Positions 54,089 to 62,312 of a stretch of 64,000 bases of DNA are shown piece after piece. The notes beneath the pieces were generated by a model. That model was not told the DNA's origin and did not search any database. It saw only the letters and a program-made list of their open reading frames with translations. Every line of letters begins with the position of its first letter. The first letter of the stretch is position 1. Origin of the DNA: Armatimonadota bacterium (GTDB taxonomy: Bacteria > Armatimonadota > Chthonomonadetes > Chthonomonadales > Chthonomonadaceae); assembly GCA_028871815.1 (NCBI GenBank), contig JAGWMJ010000009.1:62001-126000 (forward strand), in the 5' to 3' direction. The position numbers and the translations under genes were made by a program.

Positions 54089-54208
54089 GCGCTCGTGCTG
54101 CATGCGGCACGGTTTGAGACGAGCGATTCTCCGCGGTCGAATCCTTGTGGTACGTCAAACCACGGCCGATATGCCCTCTCAATGTGGGTTAGCCGGACGA
54201 GGCTGGGT

Positions 54209-54214
54209 ATAATC
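54209..54214 (+). promoter_or_regulatory. -10 box of the menaquinone operon
   Basis: TATAAT in the divergent space between the ABC permease and the UbiD-like gene, preceded by TGGG. No good -35 box was seen. The start of transcription would be about 28 bases before the ATG at 54249. Confidence 0.5.
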
Positions 54215-54248
54215 CCCATCATTGGGCCCGGACGCCGCCCCTCTCAAC

Positions 54249-55706
54249 ATGGCCTTTGCGCACTTTCAGGAGTTTTTGCAGCAGCTGGAGCAGGCCGGTG
54301 AGCTTAAACGCGTCACCGAGCCGGTCGATCCGTACCTGGAGATCACCGAAATTGCCGATCGCGTGATGAAGTCGCCCGGCGGCGGTTCCGCTCTGCTGTT
54401 CGAGCATCCCAAGGGCAGCGACATTCCGGTAGCGATCAACTGCTTCGGCTCCCGCGCCCGCATGAGTCTGGCGCTGGGCGCGGCTGACCTGGATGATATT
54501 GCGGATGAGTTAGCCGCGCTGCTGAAGCCCGAGATGCCGGCGGGAGTCCTTAACAAGGCGCGAGCCGCCTGGCCTCGCCTCAAAACGTTGATGACGCTGC
54601 CGCCACGCCGCGCGAGCGGCCCCGGACGCTGCCAGGAGGTTGTCAATCTTGGCGCGGATGTCGACCTGACCAAGCTGCCGGTCCTGACCTGCTGGCCACA
54701 GGATGGTGGCCCGTACATCACCTTGCCGCTGGTCTTCACGCACGACCCACTGACCGGCAGCCGCAACGTGGGTATGTACCGGATCCAGGTGTTTGATGCC
54801 CGAACGGTGGCGATGCACTGGCAGATGCACAAGGTCGGCGCCGAACACGCGCGACGGCGCGCGGAACAAGGCGGCAAGATCCAGGTTGCCGTGGCGCTCG
54901 GTGGAGACCCGGCCTTGACCTACGCAGCAACCGCGCCCCTGCCGCCCGGAATCGACGAGATGCTGTTCGCCGGGTTTTTGCGCCATAAGCCCGTATCGCT
55001 GGTTCGGGCCAAGACGGTGGAGATCGATGTGCCGGCCGACGCGGAGATTGTAATCGAAGGGGAGATCGACCCGGCGGAGACCCGAATGGAGGGGCCGTTT
55101 GGCGATCATACGGGGTACTACTCACTGGCCGACCTCTATCCCGTGCTGCATGTATCTGCGATTACAATGTGCCGGGCTCCCGTGTATCCCGCAACGATTG
55201 TGGGGCGTCCGCCGATGGAAGATGCCTGGTTGGGCAAAGCCACGGAGCGCATCTTTCTGCCGCTGCTGCGACTCACACTGCCCGAAGTAGTGGATATGAA
55301 TCTGCCGCCCGAAGGTATCTTCCACAATATCGTGCTCGTCTCAATCCGAAAGCGATATCCCGGGCACGCTTTCAAAGTGATGTACGCCCTGTGGGGGCTT
55401 GGCCAGGCGATGCTCTCAAAAATGATCTTCGTCTTCGATGCCGAGGTCGACGTTCAAAACGTGCAGGAGTGCCTGTGGCGGCTGGGCAACAACATCGATC
55501 CGGAGCGCGACACAGTGATTGTTCGCGGTCCCATCGATGTTCTCGATCACAGTTCGCGGGCGCTCGGCTTCGGAAGCAAAATAGGCTTTGATTGTACAAA
55601 GAAGCTTCCCGCCGAGGGCTTCGATCGCGAGTGGCCGGATGTTATCGAGATGTCGCCTGAGATTAAGACGCGCGTCGACAGGCTCTGGCCCAAACTGAAG
55701 CTGTAA
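54249..55706 (+). CDS. UbiD-family decarboxylase, menaquinone (futalosine) pathway
   Basis: A 485-residue prenylated-FMN-dependent decarboxylase. Family motifs are RMSLALGAADLDDIADELAALL, the NVGMYRIQVFDARTVAMHW strand, DPAETRMEGPFGDHTGYYS (the Glu-x-Pro-x-Gly catalytic loop with Arg/Glu), and the C-terminal LDHSSRALGFGSKIGFDCTKK. In the futalosine route this paralogue (MqnL-type) decarboxylates 6-carboxy-1,4-naphthoquinol intermediates with the prFMN from UbiX. The operon with ubiX, ubiA and mqnA supports this. The ATG at 54249 is preferred to a TTG at 54222, nine codons earlier, which would begin inside the -10/leader region. Confidence 0.93.
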   Translation: MAFAHFQEFLQQLEQAGELKRVTEPVDPYLEITEIADRVMKSPGGGSALLFEHPKGSDIPVAINCFGSRARMSLALGAADLDDIADELAALLKPEMPAGVLNKARAAWPRLKTLMTLPPRRASGPGRCQEVVNLGADVDLTKLPVLTCWPQDGGPYITLPLVFTHDPLTGSRNVGMYRIQVFDARTVAMHWQMHKVGAEHARRRAEQGGKIQVAVALGGDPALTYAATAPLPPGIDEMLFAGFLRHKPVSLVRAKTVEIDVPADAEIVIEGEIDPAETRMEGPFGDHTGYYSLADLYPVLHVSAITMCRAPVYPATIVGRPPMEDAWLGKATERIFLPLLRLTLPEVVDMNLPPEGIFHNIVLVSIRKRYPGHAFKVMYALWGLGQAMLSKMIFVFDAEVDVQNVQECLWRLGNNIDPERDTVIVRGPIDVLDHSSRALGFGSKIGFDCTKKLPAEGFDREWPDVIEMSPEIKTRVDRLWPKLKL

Positions 55707-55770
55707 GAGCCGGCAGGTAGCTTTGCCGGCTGCCACAAGCGGGAATTGAACGGAGACTGAATAGCTCTAT

Positions 55771-57210
55771 ATGCCCAAAGAAACGATAACTCCGCGAGCA
55801 GCCGACTACTCGCAATGGTACCTGGACATTGTGCGGGCGGCCGACCTGTCGGAAAACTCCGGTGTGCGCGGCTGTATGATTATCAAGCCGTACGGCTTCG
55901 CCATCTGGGAGCTTGTTCGCGATGCGCTGGATGCGCGGATTAAAGCCACGGGGCACGTGAACGCCTATTTTCCCCTTCTCATACCGATGAGCTATTTGAC
56001 GAAGGAGGCGGAGCACGTGGCCGGCTTCGCTCCGGAGGCCTGGGAGGTCACGCGAGGAGGTGGCGAACCGCTTCCGGAGACCTATGTGATTCGACCCACT
56101 TCGGAAACGATCATCGGCGAGGCCTTTTCGCGCTGGATCAAGTCGTGGCGCGATCTGCCGATGCTGGTCAATCAGTGGGCCAACGTCATGCGCTGGGAGA
56201 TGCGGACGCGGCCGTTTCTGCGCACTTCGGAGTTCCTCTGGCAGGAGGGCCATACGGCGCATGTAACCGAGGAGGAGGCAGAGCGGGAAACGCTGATGGT
56301 CCTCAATGACGTGTACGCCGAGACTGTTGAGAACGTGATGGCGCTTCCGGTATTGAAGGGCATGAAGACCGAGAAGGAGAAGTTTGCCGGCGCGGTTCGG
56401 ACCTACACGATTGAGGCGATGATGCAGGATGGCAAGGCGCTGCAATCGGGCACCAGCCACAACCTGGGGCAGAACTTTGCGCGCTCGTTTGACATGAAAT
56501 ACCTCTCTTCAGCAAATACCGAGGAGTATTGCTGGACGACTTCATGGGGCGTATCAACGCGGCTGATCGGCGCCCTCATCATGGCCCACAGCGACGACGA
56601 GGGTTTGGTGCTTCCGCCGGCTGTGGCGCCTATCCAGGTTGTGATCGTCCCATTGTGGCGAAGTGACGCGGAGCGCGAACAGACGGTCGCGGCTGCGCGC
56701 CGACTTGGAGGTGATGCGGGGAATCGCTTCCGGTGGCATGTCGACGACCGCGAAAACCTGTCACCCGGCTTCAAATACAATGAGTGGGAGGTCAAGGGAG
56801 TACCGGTACGCGTGGAACTGGGTCCGCGCGACCTGGCATCCGGGAGCGTCATGGTCGCCCGACGTGACCTACCCGGTCGCGACGGCAAGCAGCCATTTCC
56901 GCTGGAGACGGCGACCGAGCGCATTGAGGCGCTGTTGACCGATATCCAGGCCAGCATCTACAAGCGCGCGCTCGATTTCCGAACCTCGCACACGTTTGAG
57001 GTCGAAACGCTTTCCGAATTCTCCGACGCAATCGAGAGCGGTTTTGCCGCCTGCTGGTTTGACGGCGATAGCGGGGCGGAGGATGAAATCCAAACGCGCT
57101 GGAAGGCGACGGTTCGCCTCTTGCCGCTGGAGCCGCCTCAAGGCCAAGGAGCTTGCTTCTATACCGGACGGAGAACCACACGGCGGGCCGTCTTCGCGAG
57201 GTCGTATTAG
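55771..57210 (+). CDS. proS: Prolyl-tRNA synthetase, archaeal/eukaryotic-like type
   Basis: A 479-residue class II enzyme. Features are motif 1 (GCMIIKPYGFAIWELVRDAL), motif 2 (LRTSEFLWQEGHTAH), motif 3 region (MAHSDDEGLVLPPAVAPIQV), and the C-terminal domain ending ARSY, the terminal Tyr of the ThrS-like ProRS type. The zinc-type cysteines in that domain are mostly gone (CWFDGDSGAEDE... ACFYTGRRTTRR; two Cys remain). It is encoded inside the menaquinone operon and is translationally coupled to ubiX (TAG followed directly by GTG). Proline tRNA genes are also in this window. Confidence 0.96.
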   Translation: MPKETITPRAADYSQWYLDIVRAADLSENSGVRGCMIIKPYGFAIWELVRDALDARIKATGHVNAYFPLLIPMSYLTKEAEHVAGFAPEAWEVTRGGGEPLPETYVIRPTSETIIGEAFSRWIKSWRDLPMLVNQWANVMRWEMRTRPFLRTSEFLWQEGHTAHVTEEEAERETLMVLNDVYAETVENVMALPVLKGMKTEKEKFAGAVRTYTIEAMMQDGKALQSGTSHNLGQNFARSFDMKYLSSANTEEYCWTTSWGVSTRLIGALIMAHSDDEGLVLPPAVAPIQVVIVPLWRSDAEREQTVAAARRLGGDAGNRFRWHVDDRENLSPGFKYNEWEVKGVPVRVELGPRDLASGSVMVARRDLPGRDGKQPFPLETATERIEALLTDIQASIYKRALDFRTSHTFEVETLSEFSDAIESGFAACWFDGDSGAEDEIQTRWKATVRLLPLEPPQGQGACFYTGRRTTRRAVFARSY

Positions 57211-57831
57211 GTGGTTGAGTCTGCCGGTGTCACAGACAAGCGCCTGGTGGTTGCAATCACCGGCGCGAGTGGCGCCGCCTACGCGCGCCGGCTGCTTCAG
57301 GTCACAGCCGAACTCTACTCCGAAGTGTACGTTACCATGACCGCGCAGGCGGTTCAAGTAGCCCAGCAGGAACTGCTCGTTCAGCTGGACGCTGACACGC
57401 CGGATATGGAACTGCTCCTGGGCGCGCCCTGCCCCAATGTGATCCCGGTCGCCGGCAGAGACTACTTTTCACCGCCGGCAAGTGGCTCGTTCCGGCACGA
57501 CGGCATGGTGGTGGTACCTTGCTCGATGGGCACACTGGGACGCATCGCCAACGGCATCAGCAACGACCTGATTACGCGCGCAGCCGACGTGTGCCTGAAG
57601 GAGCGGCGTAAACTCATCCTGGTACCGCGGGAATCGCCGGTCAATCTCGTCCAGCTTCGCAATATGACGGCGGTGACCGAAGCCGGCGCAGTGGTGCTTC
57701 CGGCTTCCCCGGGCTTTTACAATCGACCCACCTCGGTCGATGATCTGGTCGATCACGTGGTCGACCGGATTCTGATGCAGTTGGGCGTTTCCCGCCGGCT
57801 TTCTCCAGAATGGCAACATCCCAACAACTAG
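57211..57831 (+). CDS. ubiX: Flavin prenyltransferase UbiX
   Basis: Makes prenylated FMN from FMN and dimethylallyl phosphate, the cofactor of UbiD-family enzymes. The 206-residue protein has the start VAITGASGAAYARRLL (FMN phosphate site), PASGSFRHDGMVVVPCSMGTLGRIANGISNDLI, RRKLILVPRESPVN and ASPGFYNRP. GTG start, immediately after the proS stop. The next gene overlaps it by 22 bases. Probably the cofactor supplier for the UbiD-like gene upstream. Confidence 0.95.
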   Translation: MVESAGVTDKRLVVAITGASGAAYARRLLQVTAELYSEVYVTMTAQAVQVAQQELLVQLDADTPDMELLLGAPCPNVIPVAGRDYFSPPASGSFRHDGMVVVPCSMGTLGRIANGISNDLITRAADVCLKERRKLILVPRESPVNLVQLRNMTAVTEAGAVVLPASPGFYNRPTSVDDLVDHVVDRILMQLGVSRRLSPEWQHPNN

Positions 57832-58715
57832 GCGTTGCGCCACTGCGCCGTATGCGGCAGCTGCTGGAGCTGGTAAAGTTTGAGCATACGGTCTTCGCAC
57901 TTCCTTTTGCATTGATTGCCTTTGACCTTGCGTGGCGGCTGCCACATCCACAGCGCCCCATCACCGCGGCTTTGCTCTGGATTGTGACAGCGATGGCTGC
58001 AGCTAGAACCGGTGCAATGGCGTTCAACCGCCTGGCGGATTCACGGCTGGATGCCCGTAATCCCCGTACAGCCGGCCGTCACCTGCCAGCCGGAATACTG
58101 ACGGCTCCGCAGGTCTGGCTGCTTTTCACGCTGGCGGTGGCCATGTTTGAAGGTGCCGCATGGCAGCTCAATTGGCTCTGTCTGGAACTATCGCCGATCG
58201 CCTGGATCCTGCTGCTCGGTTACTCCTACAGCAAGCGGTTCACCTGGTTGTGCCACTTCTGGTTAGGCGCCGCGATCGGGCTCGCGCCCTCGGCCGTATG
58301 GATCGCCGTGACCGGGTCTGTAGCGCTCACACCGTTGCTGCTGTCGGCCACAGTGATGCTCTGGATCGGTGGATTCGATATTCTCTACTCCCTTCAGGAT
58401 TTAGAGCATGATCGGAACGCTCCAGTCTACTCGCTGCCGAAGCAATTTGGTCCGGCGCGAGCGCTGGCTGTATCGCGCACGATGCACGCGATGATGGTTC
58501 TGCTTTTGGTATGGCTGGGCTGGGCCGCGCACCTGCACCTGATTTACGCCGTAGGTGTCGTGGTGACGGCCGGATTGGTGTTCTACGAGCAACTGCTGGT
58601 GAAGGCAGACGACTTTAGCCGATTGAACCTGGCCTTCTTCACTCTCAACGGTTGGGTCAGCGTTTGCCTGCTGGTATTCGTTTGGCTGGATACCCTCGTA
58701 AAGCTGCCGAGGTGA
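57810..58715 (+). CDS. UbiA-family prenyltransferase (MqnP-like)
   Basis: A 301-residue integral membrane enzyme that adds a polyprenyl chain to an aromatic acid. It has two Asp-rich motifs: NRLADSRLDARNPRTAGRH (motif 1) and DILYSLQDLEHDRNAPVY (motif 2), within about eight hydrophobic segments. In the futalosine pathway this step is MqnP; gene order next to ubiD, ubiX and mqnA argues for that over ubiquinone or heme-O roles. The ATG lies inside the end of ubiX (22-base overlap). It is followed by mqnA after four bases. Confidence 0.92.
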   Translation: MATSQQLGVAPLRRMRQLLELVKFEHTVFALPFALIAFDLAWRLPHPQRPITAALLWIVTAMAAARTGAMAFNRLADSRLDARNPRTAGRHLPAGILTAPQVWLLFTLAVAMFEGAAWQLNWLCLELSPIAWILLLGYSYSKRFTWLCHFWLGAAIGLAPSAVWIAVTGSVALTPLLLSATVMLWIGGFDILYSLQDLEHDRNAPVYSLPKQFGPARALAVSRTMHAMMVLLLVWLGWAAHLHLIYAVGVVVTAGLVFYEQLLVKADDFSRLNLAFFTLNGWVSVCLLVFVWLDTLVKLPR

Positions 58716-58719
58716 CACT

Positions 58720-59550
58720 GTGACTCTGCGAATCGGCTGTGTTCCGTATCTCAACGCCCGGCCACTGGTCGACTACTTCGATGGGCCCGAATCTCCACAA
58801 GGATGCGAGTTGATAACCGCGCCACCTTCGCAGCTGGCATTGATGCTGCGAGCGGGATTTCTGGACGTCGCGAACGTCTCCACATTTGAGGCGCTCCGCC
58901 TGCCTGGCCTTCGGATCGTACCGGGCATATCGGTCTCTGCCGATGGACCGGTGAAAAGCGTACGCCTTTTTCACCGTCGGCCCCTACCGGACCTGGAAAC
59001 CGTTGCGCTCGACTCCAGTTCGCTGACCTCGGCAGCATTGATCCGCCTGTTGTTGAGCGATATGTACGGCTGCAATCCGGCGTACCGGAGTGCCGAGCCA
59101 GACTTGCCACGAATGCTGGCAGCACACGACGCAGCGTTACTGATTGGCGACCTCCAGCTATTTCACAACCTTTCCGGCGTCGGTGTATTCGACCTTGGCG
59201 CGGGATGGAAGCAGATGACCGGCCTTCCGTTTGTCTATGCGCTCTGGTTGGCGCGCGAGGAGGCAGCGACATCCGGATTGACAACGCTTCTCCAGGCATC
59301 ACGTGACTGGGGCTGCACGCACCTGGATGCCATCGCCGACCGCTGGTCGTGCCGGCTCGGTTTGCCACCTGAGCAAGTGCACGACTATTTCGACCACGTC
59401 ATGCACTACGGGCTTGGTCCGGAGCGCGCTGCCGCCATTCTGGAGTACCAGCAGCGCCTGCACCGTGCCGGCCTCATTGCCCGCTGCGACCCGCTGAAGT
59501 TCGCACCCGAGGCTGCATCGGTACCGGGAGTTGCTGCCACGGCTCGCTAA
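58720..59550 (+). CDS. mqnA: Chorismate dehydratase MqnA
   Basis: First enzyme of the futalosine route, turning chorismate into 3-enolpyruvyl-benzoate. The 276-residue periplasmic-binding-fold protein starts IGCVPYLNARPLVDYFDG, then VSTFEALRLPGLRIVPGISVSADGPVKSV and the SSLTSAALIRLLLSDMYG, DAALLIGDLQLFH and TGLPFVYALWLA blocks, all typical. Its GTG start is four bases after ubiA. Presence of MqnA fixes the pathway of the operon as futalosine rather than the Men pathway; mqnB, mqnC, mqnD and mqnE are not in the window. Confidence 0.94.
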   Translation: MTLRIGCVPYLNARPLVDYFDGPESPQGCELITAPPSQLALMLRAGFLDVANVSTFEALRLPGLRIVPGISVSADGPVKSVRLFHRRPLPDLETVALDSSSLTSAALIRLLLSDMYGCNPAYRSAEPDLPRMLAAHDAALLIGDLQLFHNLSGVGVFDLGAGWKQMTGLPFVYALWLAREEAATSGLTTLLQASRDWGCTHLDAIADRWSCRLGLPPEQVHDYFDHVMHYGLGPERAAAILEYQQRLHRAGLIARCDPLKFAPEAASVPGVAATAR

Positions 59551-59664
59551 CACCGCTGAGTGGGCTGCCGCGATGCATCCTCCTGCGCAGGAAGTCGGAC
59601 GAGCGGCGGTGAAAGGAGTGGCCTACACCGTGGGGATTGGGCTTGCAGGAGTGGTTTTGCACGC

Positions 59665-60693
59665 ATGATGATTTTGATGGCCGCCGAAGCAAGCGCGGCT
59701 GAGATATCGCAGGTTATTGAGCGCATTCAAGCCCACCAGCTGAACGCTCTGCGTCTGCCGGGCGACGTCCATGTGGCGATTGGTATCTCGAGTGCGATTC
59801 CGCCGGAGCTGCGCGAGCCCCTCACCGGCATCCTTCAGGCTCTGCCGGGCGTTGAGTCGGTTATTCAGATCAGTCGGCCGTACAAGCTGGCCTCGCGCGA
59901 GTTTCGGCAGGCCGATACCATAGCTGCGATTCGCGACGTGCGAATCGGGGGCAGCCGGTGTGTTGTGATTGCCGGTCCATGCTCGGTGGAGTCGCACGAG
60001 CAGATATTCGGCGCAGCCGAGGCAGTGAAGGCTGCCGGCGCTGTTATGCTGCGCGGCGGCGCCTACAAGCCGCGCACCTCTCCGTATGCGTTTCAGGGTC
60101 TGGGTAAGGAGGGGTTGGAGTTGCTTCAGGCCGCCGGCGAGAGGTACGGCCTGGCAACCGTAACCGAGGTGATGTCTCCCGAAGACGTCGGCCTCGTGGC
60201 GGACCATGCCGATATGCTGCAAATCGGCGCTCGCAACATGCAGAACTATGCGCTGCTGGTCGCCGTCGGTAAGCGTGGGCATCCCACGCTGCTGAAGCGT
60301 GGGCCCAGCGCATCGCTCGACGAGTTCCTCCTGGCCGCCGAGTATCTGCTCCACCACGGCTGCACCAATGTGGTCCTATGCGAGCGAGGAATCCACCCGC
60401 TGGACCGAACACATACCCGCAACACGCTCGATCTGAACGCCGTACCGGTTCTGAAGCAGCTGACCCATCTGCCGGTACTCGTGGACCCGTCGCACGGCAC
60501 TGGCATCAGCCGTCTGGTGTCGCCGATGGCACGGGCTGCGATCGCCGCCGGCGCCGACGGTCTGATCGTGGAAGTCCACCCGAGCCCGCGCGAGGCGCTG
60601 TCCGACGGAGCGCAGTCGCTTGCTCCTGCGCAGTTCAAGGAGCTGATGACACAGGTTGCACGCGTGGCGCAAGCCATCGACCGCAGCCTTTAG
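59665..60693 (+). CDS. aroF: 3-deoxy-7-phosphoheptulonate synthase (DAHP synthase), type I beta
   Basis: First committed step of the shikimate route, from erythrose-4-phosphate and PEP. The 342-residue protein has an N-terminal ferredoxin-like/ACT-type regulatory domain (about 1-70, LMAAEASAAEISQVIERI), then the barrel with IAGPCSVESHEQIF, LRGGAYKPRTSPYAFQGLG, LQIGARNMQN, LLKRGPSAS, CERGIHPLDR and VDPSHGTG, with Cys/His/Glu metal ligands. The start is the ATG at 59665 (or 59668); the frame upstream has no coding character. It stands 115 bases after mqnA and may feed chorismate to menaquinone synthesis. Confidence 0.94.
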   Translation: MMILMAAEASAAEISQVIERIQAHQLNALRLPGDVHVAIGISSAIPPELREPLTGILQALPGVESVIQISRPYKLASREFRQADTIAAIRDVRIGGSRCVVIAGPCSVESHEQIFGAAEAVKAAGAVMLRGGAYKPRTSPYAFQGLGKEGLELLQAAGERYGLATVTEVMSPEDVGLVADHADMLQIGARNMQNYALLVAVGKRGHPTLLKRGPSASLDEFLLAAEYLLHHGCTNVVLCERGIHPLDRTHTRNTLDLNAVPVLKQLTHLPVLVDPSHGTGISRLVSPMARAAIAAGADGLIVEVHPSPREALSDGAQSLAPAQFKELMTQVARVAQAIDRSL

Positions 60694-60732
60694 TCCGGGC
60701 ACACGCCGGGATGAGGAATCCGGGCTTTGGTT

Positions 60733-60738
60733 TATAAT
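60733..60738 (+). promoter_or_regulatory. -10 box of the sugar ABC transporter
   Basis: TATAAT about 68 bases before the TTG start of the binding protein, in a 112-base space after the DAHP synthase. No clear -35 box was seen. Confidence 0.5.
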
Positions 60739-60805
60739 ATGTTCGCTTGCCGCAAATGCGGACGGCTGCCGGCGGCATCGGCCCCGACGGAGGAGGAGAC
60801 TGGCG

Positions 60806-62149
60806 TTGAGCAAATCGAGACTAATCGGCGTTGTTGCCGCGACGGCGACCGTGTTTGTCGCTGGCTGTCACTCCGGCGGCGGTTCGGGCAGTAGCAGCTC
60901 TGCCGGCGGTACTACCCTTCACATCGCCTGGGCACAGTGGAAGCCGTCGGACTACCTTCAGACTGTTGCGAACGAATACACCAAGCAGACCGGTGTGAAG
61001 GTGGTGGTCGACCAGATTCCGTGGTCTCAATACCAGGACAAGATCACCACGGCATGGTCGGCCCACAGTTCTGCATACGACCTGATCGTGGGTGACAGCC
61101 AGTGGCTGGGTCTTGGAGCGACGCAGGGCCATTACGTGGACCTGACCGATTGGGCAAAAACACATGTGGACATGGCCGGAATGTCTCCGGCTGCGTTAAG
61201 CAAGTACGGTGAGTACCCGCCGGGCAGCGGGAAGTATTACGGCATGCCGTGCGAGAGTGACGGCATTGGATTCGCCTACCGGAAGGACCTCTTCGAGAAT
61301 CCAGCGGAGAAGGCGGCATTCCTGGCCAAATACCACTATCCTCTGGCGCCGCCTACAACCTGGGCGCAGTTCCGGGATATCGCCGAGTTCTTCACTCGGC
61401 CACAGCAGAAGTTGTACGGCTGCTCACTCTTTTACTCCAAGGAGTACGATGCGGTAACGATGGGTTTTGATCAGGTGCTTTGGTGCTATGGCGGCCACCT
61501 GAAAGATGCCAACGGGGTGGTGCAAGGAGTTATCAATTCGCCGACGGCCGTGAACGCACTCAAGTTCTATGCGCAGGATCTCAAGAAGTTCACTCCGCCC
61601 GGCTCATCCACCTACTACTTTAACGAAGATCTTGAGGCATTTGCCAGTGGCCAGACTGCTATGGTCGAAGACTGGTTTTCATTCATGCCGGGCTTTACCG
61701 ATCCGAACGGCAAAAACAAGAACTACCTGAGCAAAACCGGCTACTTTATCTCCCCGGCAGGGCCGGGCGGCCACTACATTCAGCTTGGCGGCCAGGGCCT
61801 CTCAATCTCCTCGTACTCCAATCAAATCCCGGAGGCCGAGAAGTTCCTGGAGTGGTTCGAAAAACCGGAGCAGCAGCAGAAATGGGCGCAGCTGGGCGGC
61901 CTGACGGCAACGCTGAAGGTGCTGAACTCACCGGCTTTCGATACCTACGCGCCGTATAACAAGGTCTTCTCCGAAAGTCAGAAGTACTTCCGCGACTTCT
62001 ACAACAATCCTGCGTACGCTGCTCTGTTGGATAGCTGCCAGAAGCACTGGAACGCAGTGGCATCCGGACTCGAAACGCCGCAGCAATCGCTGGATGCAGT
62101 GGCTCAGGAACACACGCAGATACTAAAGAGCGCGGGTCTGTTGAAATAG
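60806..62149 (+). CDS. Carbohydrate ABC transporter substrate-binding lipoprotein
   Basis: A 447-residue solute-binding protein. The lipobox is VAGC with Cys21 as the lipid anchor after a hydrophobic stretch (GVVAATATVFVAG), followed by a Gly/Ser linker and the typical LHIAWAQWKPSDYLQTVANEYTKQTGVKVVV start of MalE/UgpB-like proteins, then IVGDSQWLGLGATQG, PPTTWAQFRDIAEFF, VEDWFSF and the C-terminal EAEKFLEWFEKPEQQQKWAQLGG. The TTG is preceded by GAGGAGGAG and chosen over an earlier frame without family sequence. It is followed after 163 bases by the fused permease. The sugar is unknown. Confidence 0.93.
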   Translation: MSKSRLIGVVAATATVFVAGCHSGGGSGSSSSAGGTTLHIAWAQWKPSDYLQTVANEYTKQTGVKVVVDQIPWSQYQDKITTAWSAHSSAYDLIVGDSQWLGLGATQGHYVDLTDWAKTHVDMAGMSPAALSKYGEYPPGSGKYYGMPCESDGIGFAYRKDLFENPAEKAAFLAKYHYPLAPPTTWAQFRDIAEFFTRPQQKLYGCSLFYSKEYDAVTMGFDQVLWCYGGHLKDANGVVQGVINSPTAVNALKFYAQDLKKFTPPGSSTYYFNEDLEAFASGQTAMVEDWFSFMPGFTDPNGKNKNYLSKTGYFISPAGPGGHYIQLGGQGLSISSYSNQIPEAEKFLEWFEKPEQQQKWAQLGGLTATLKVLNSPAFDTYAPYNKVFSESQKYFRDFYNNPAYAALLDSCQKHWNAVASGLETPQQSLDAVAQEHTQILKSAGLLK

Positions 62150-62312
62150 CCGCCCGGCGCATCCCTGTGCGGATCCGCGTGCGGGCGTTGGCGCCTGCCG
62201 CAGCGGTTTCAACAAAGGCCGCAACAGCTGGAGGCGTGCGCGCCCGCTGTGCTCGCCTGCCCGTTATACTGCCTGAACTGTCTGTACGATCCCCTCGGGC
62301 GATTCCATCAAG

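Noticed and set aside
62151-62187. Hairpin between the sugar-binding lipoprotein and the permease, considered as a terminator or attenuator
   Set aside because: Only six bases pair (CGCCCG/CGGGCG) with a long irregular loop and no T run, so it is too weak to call.
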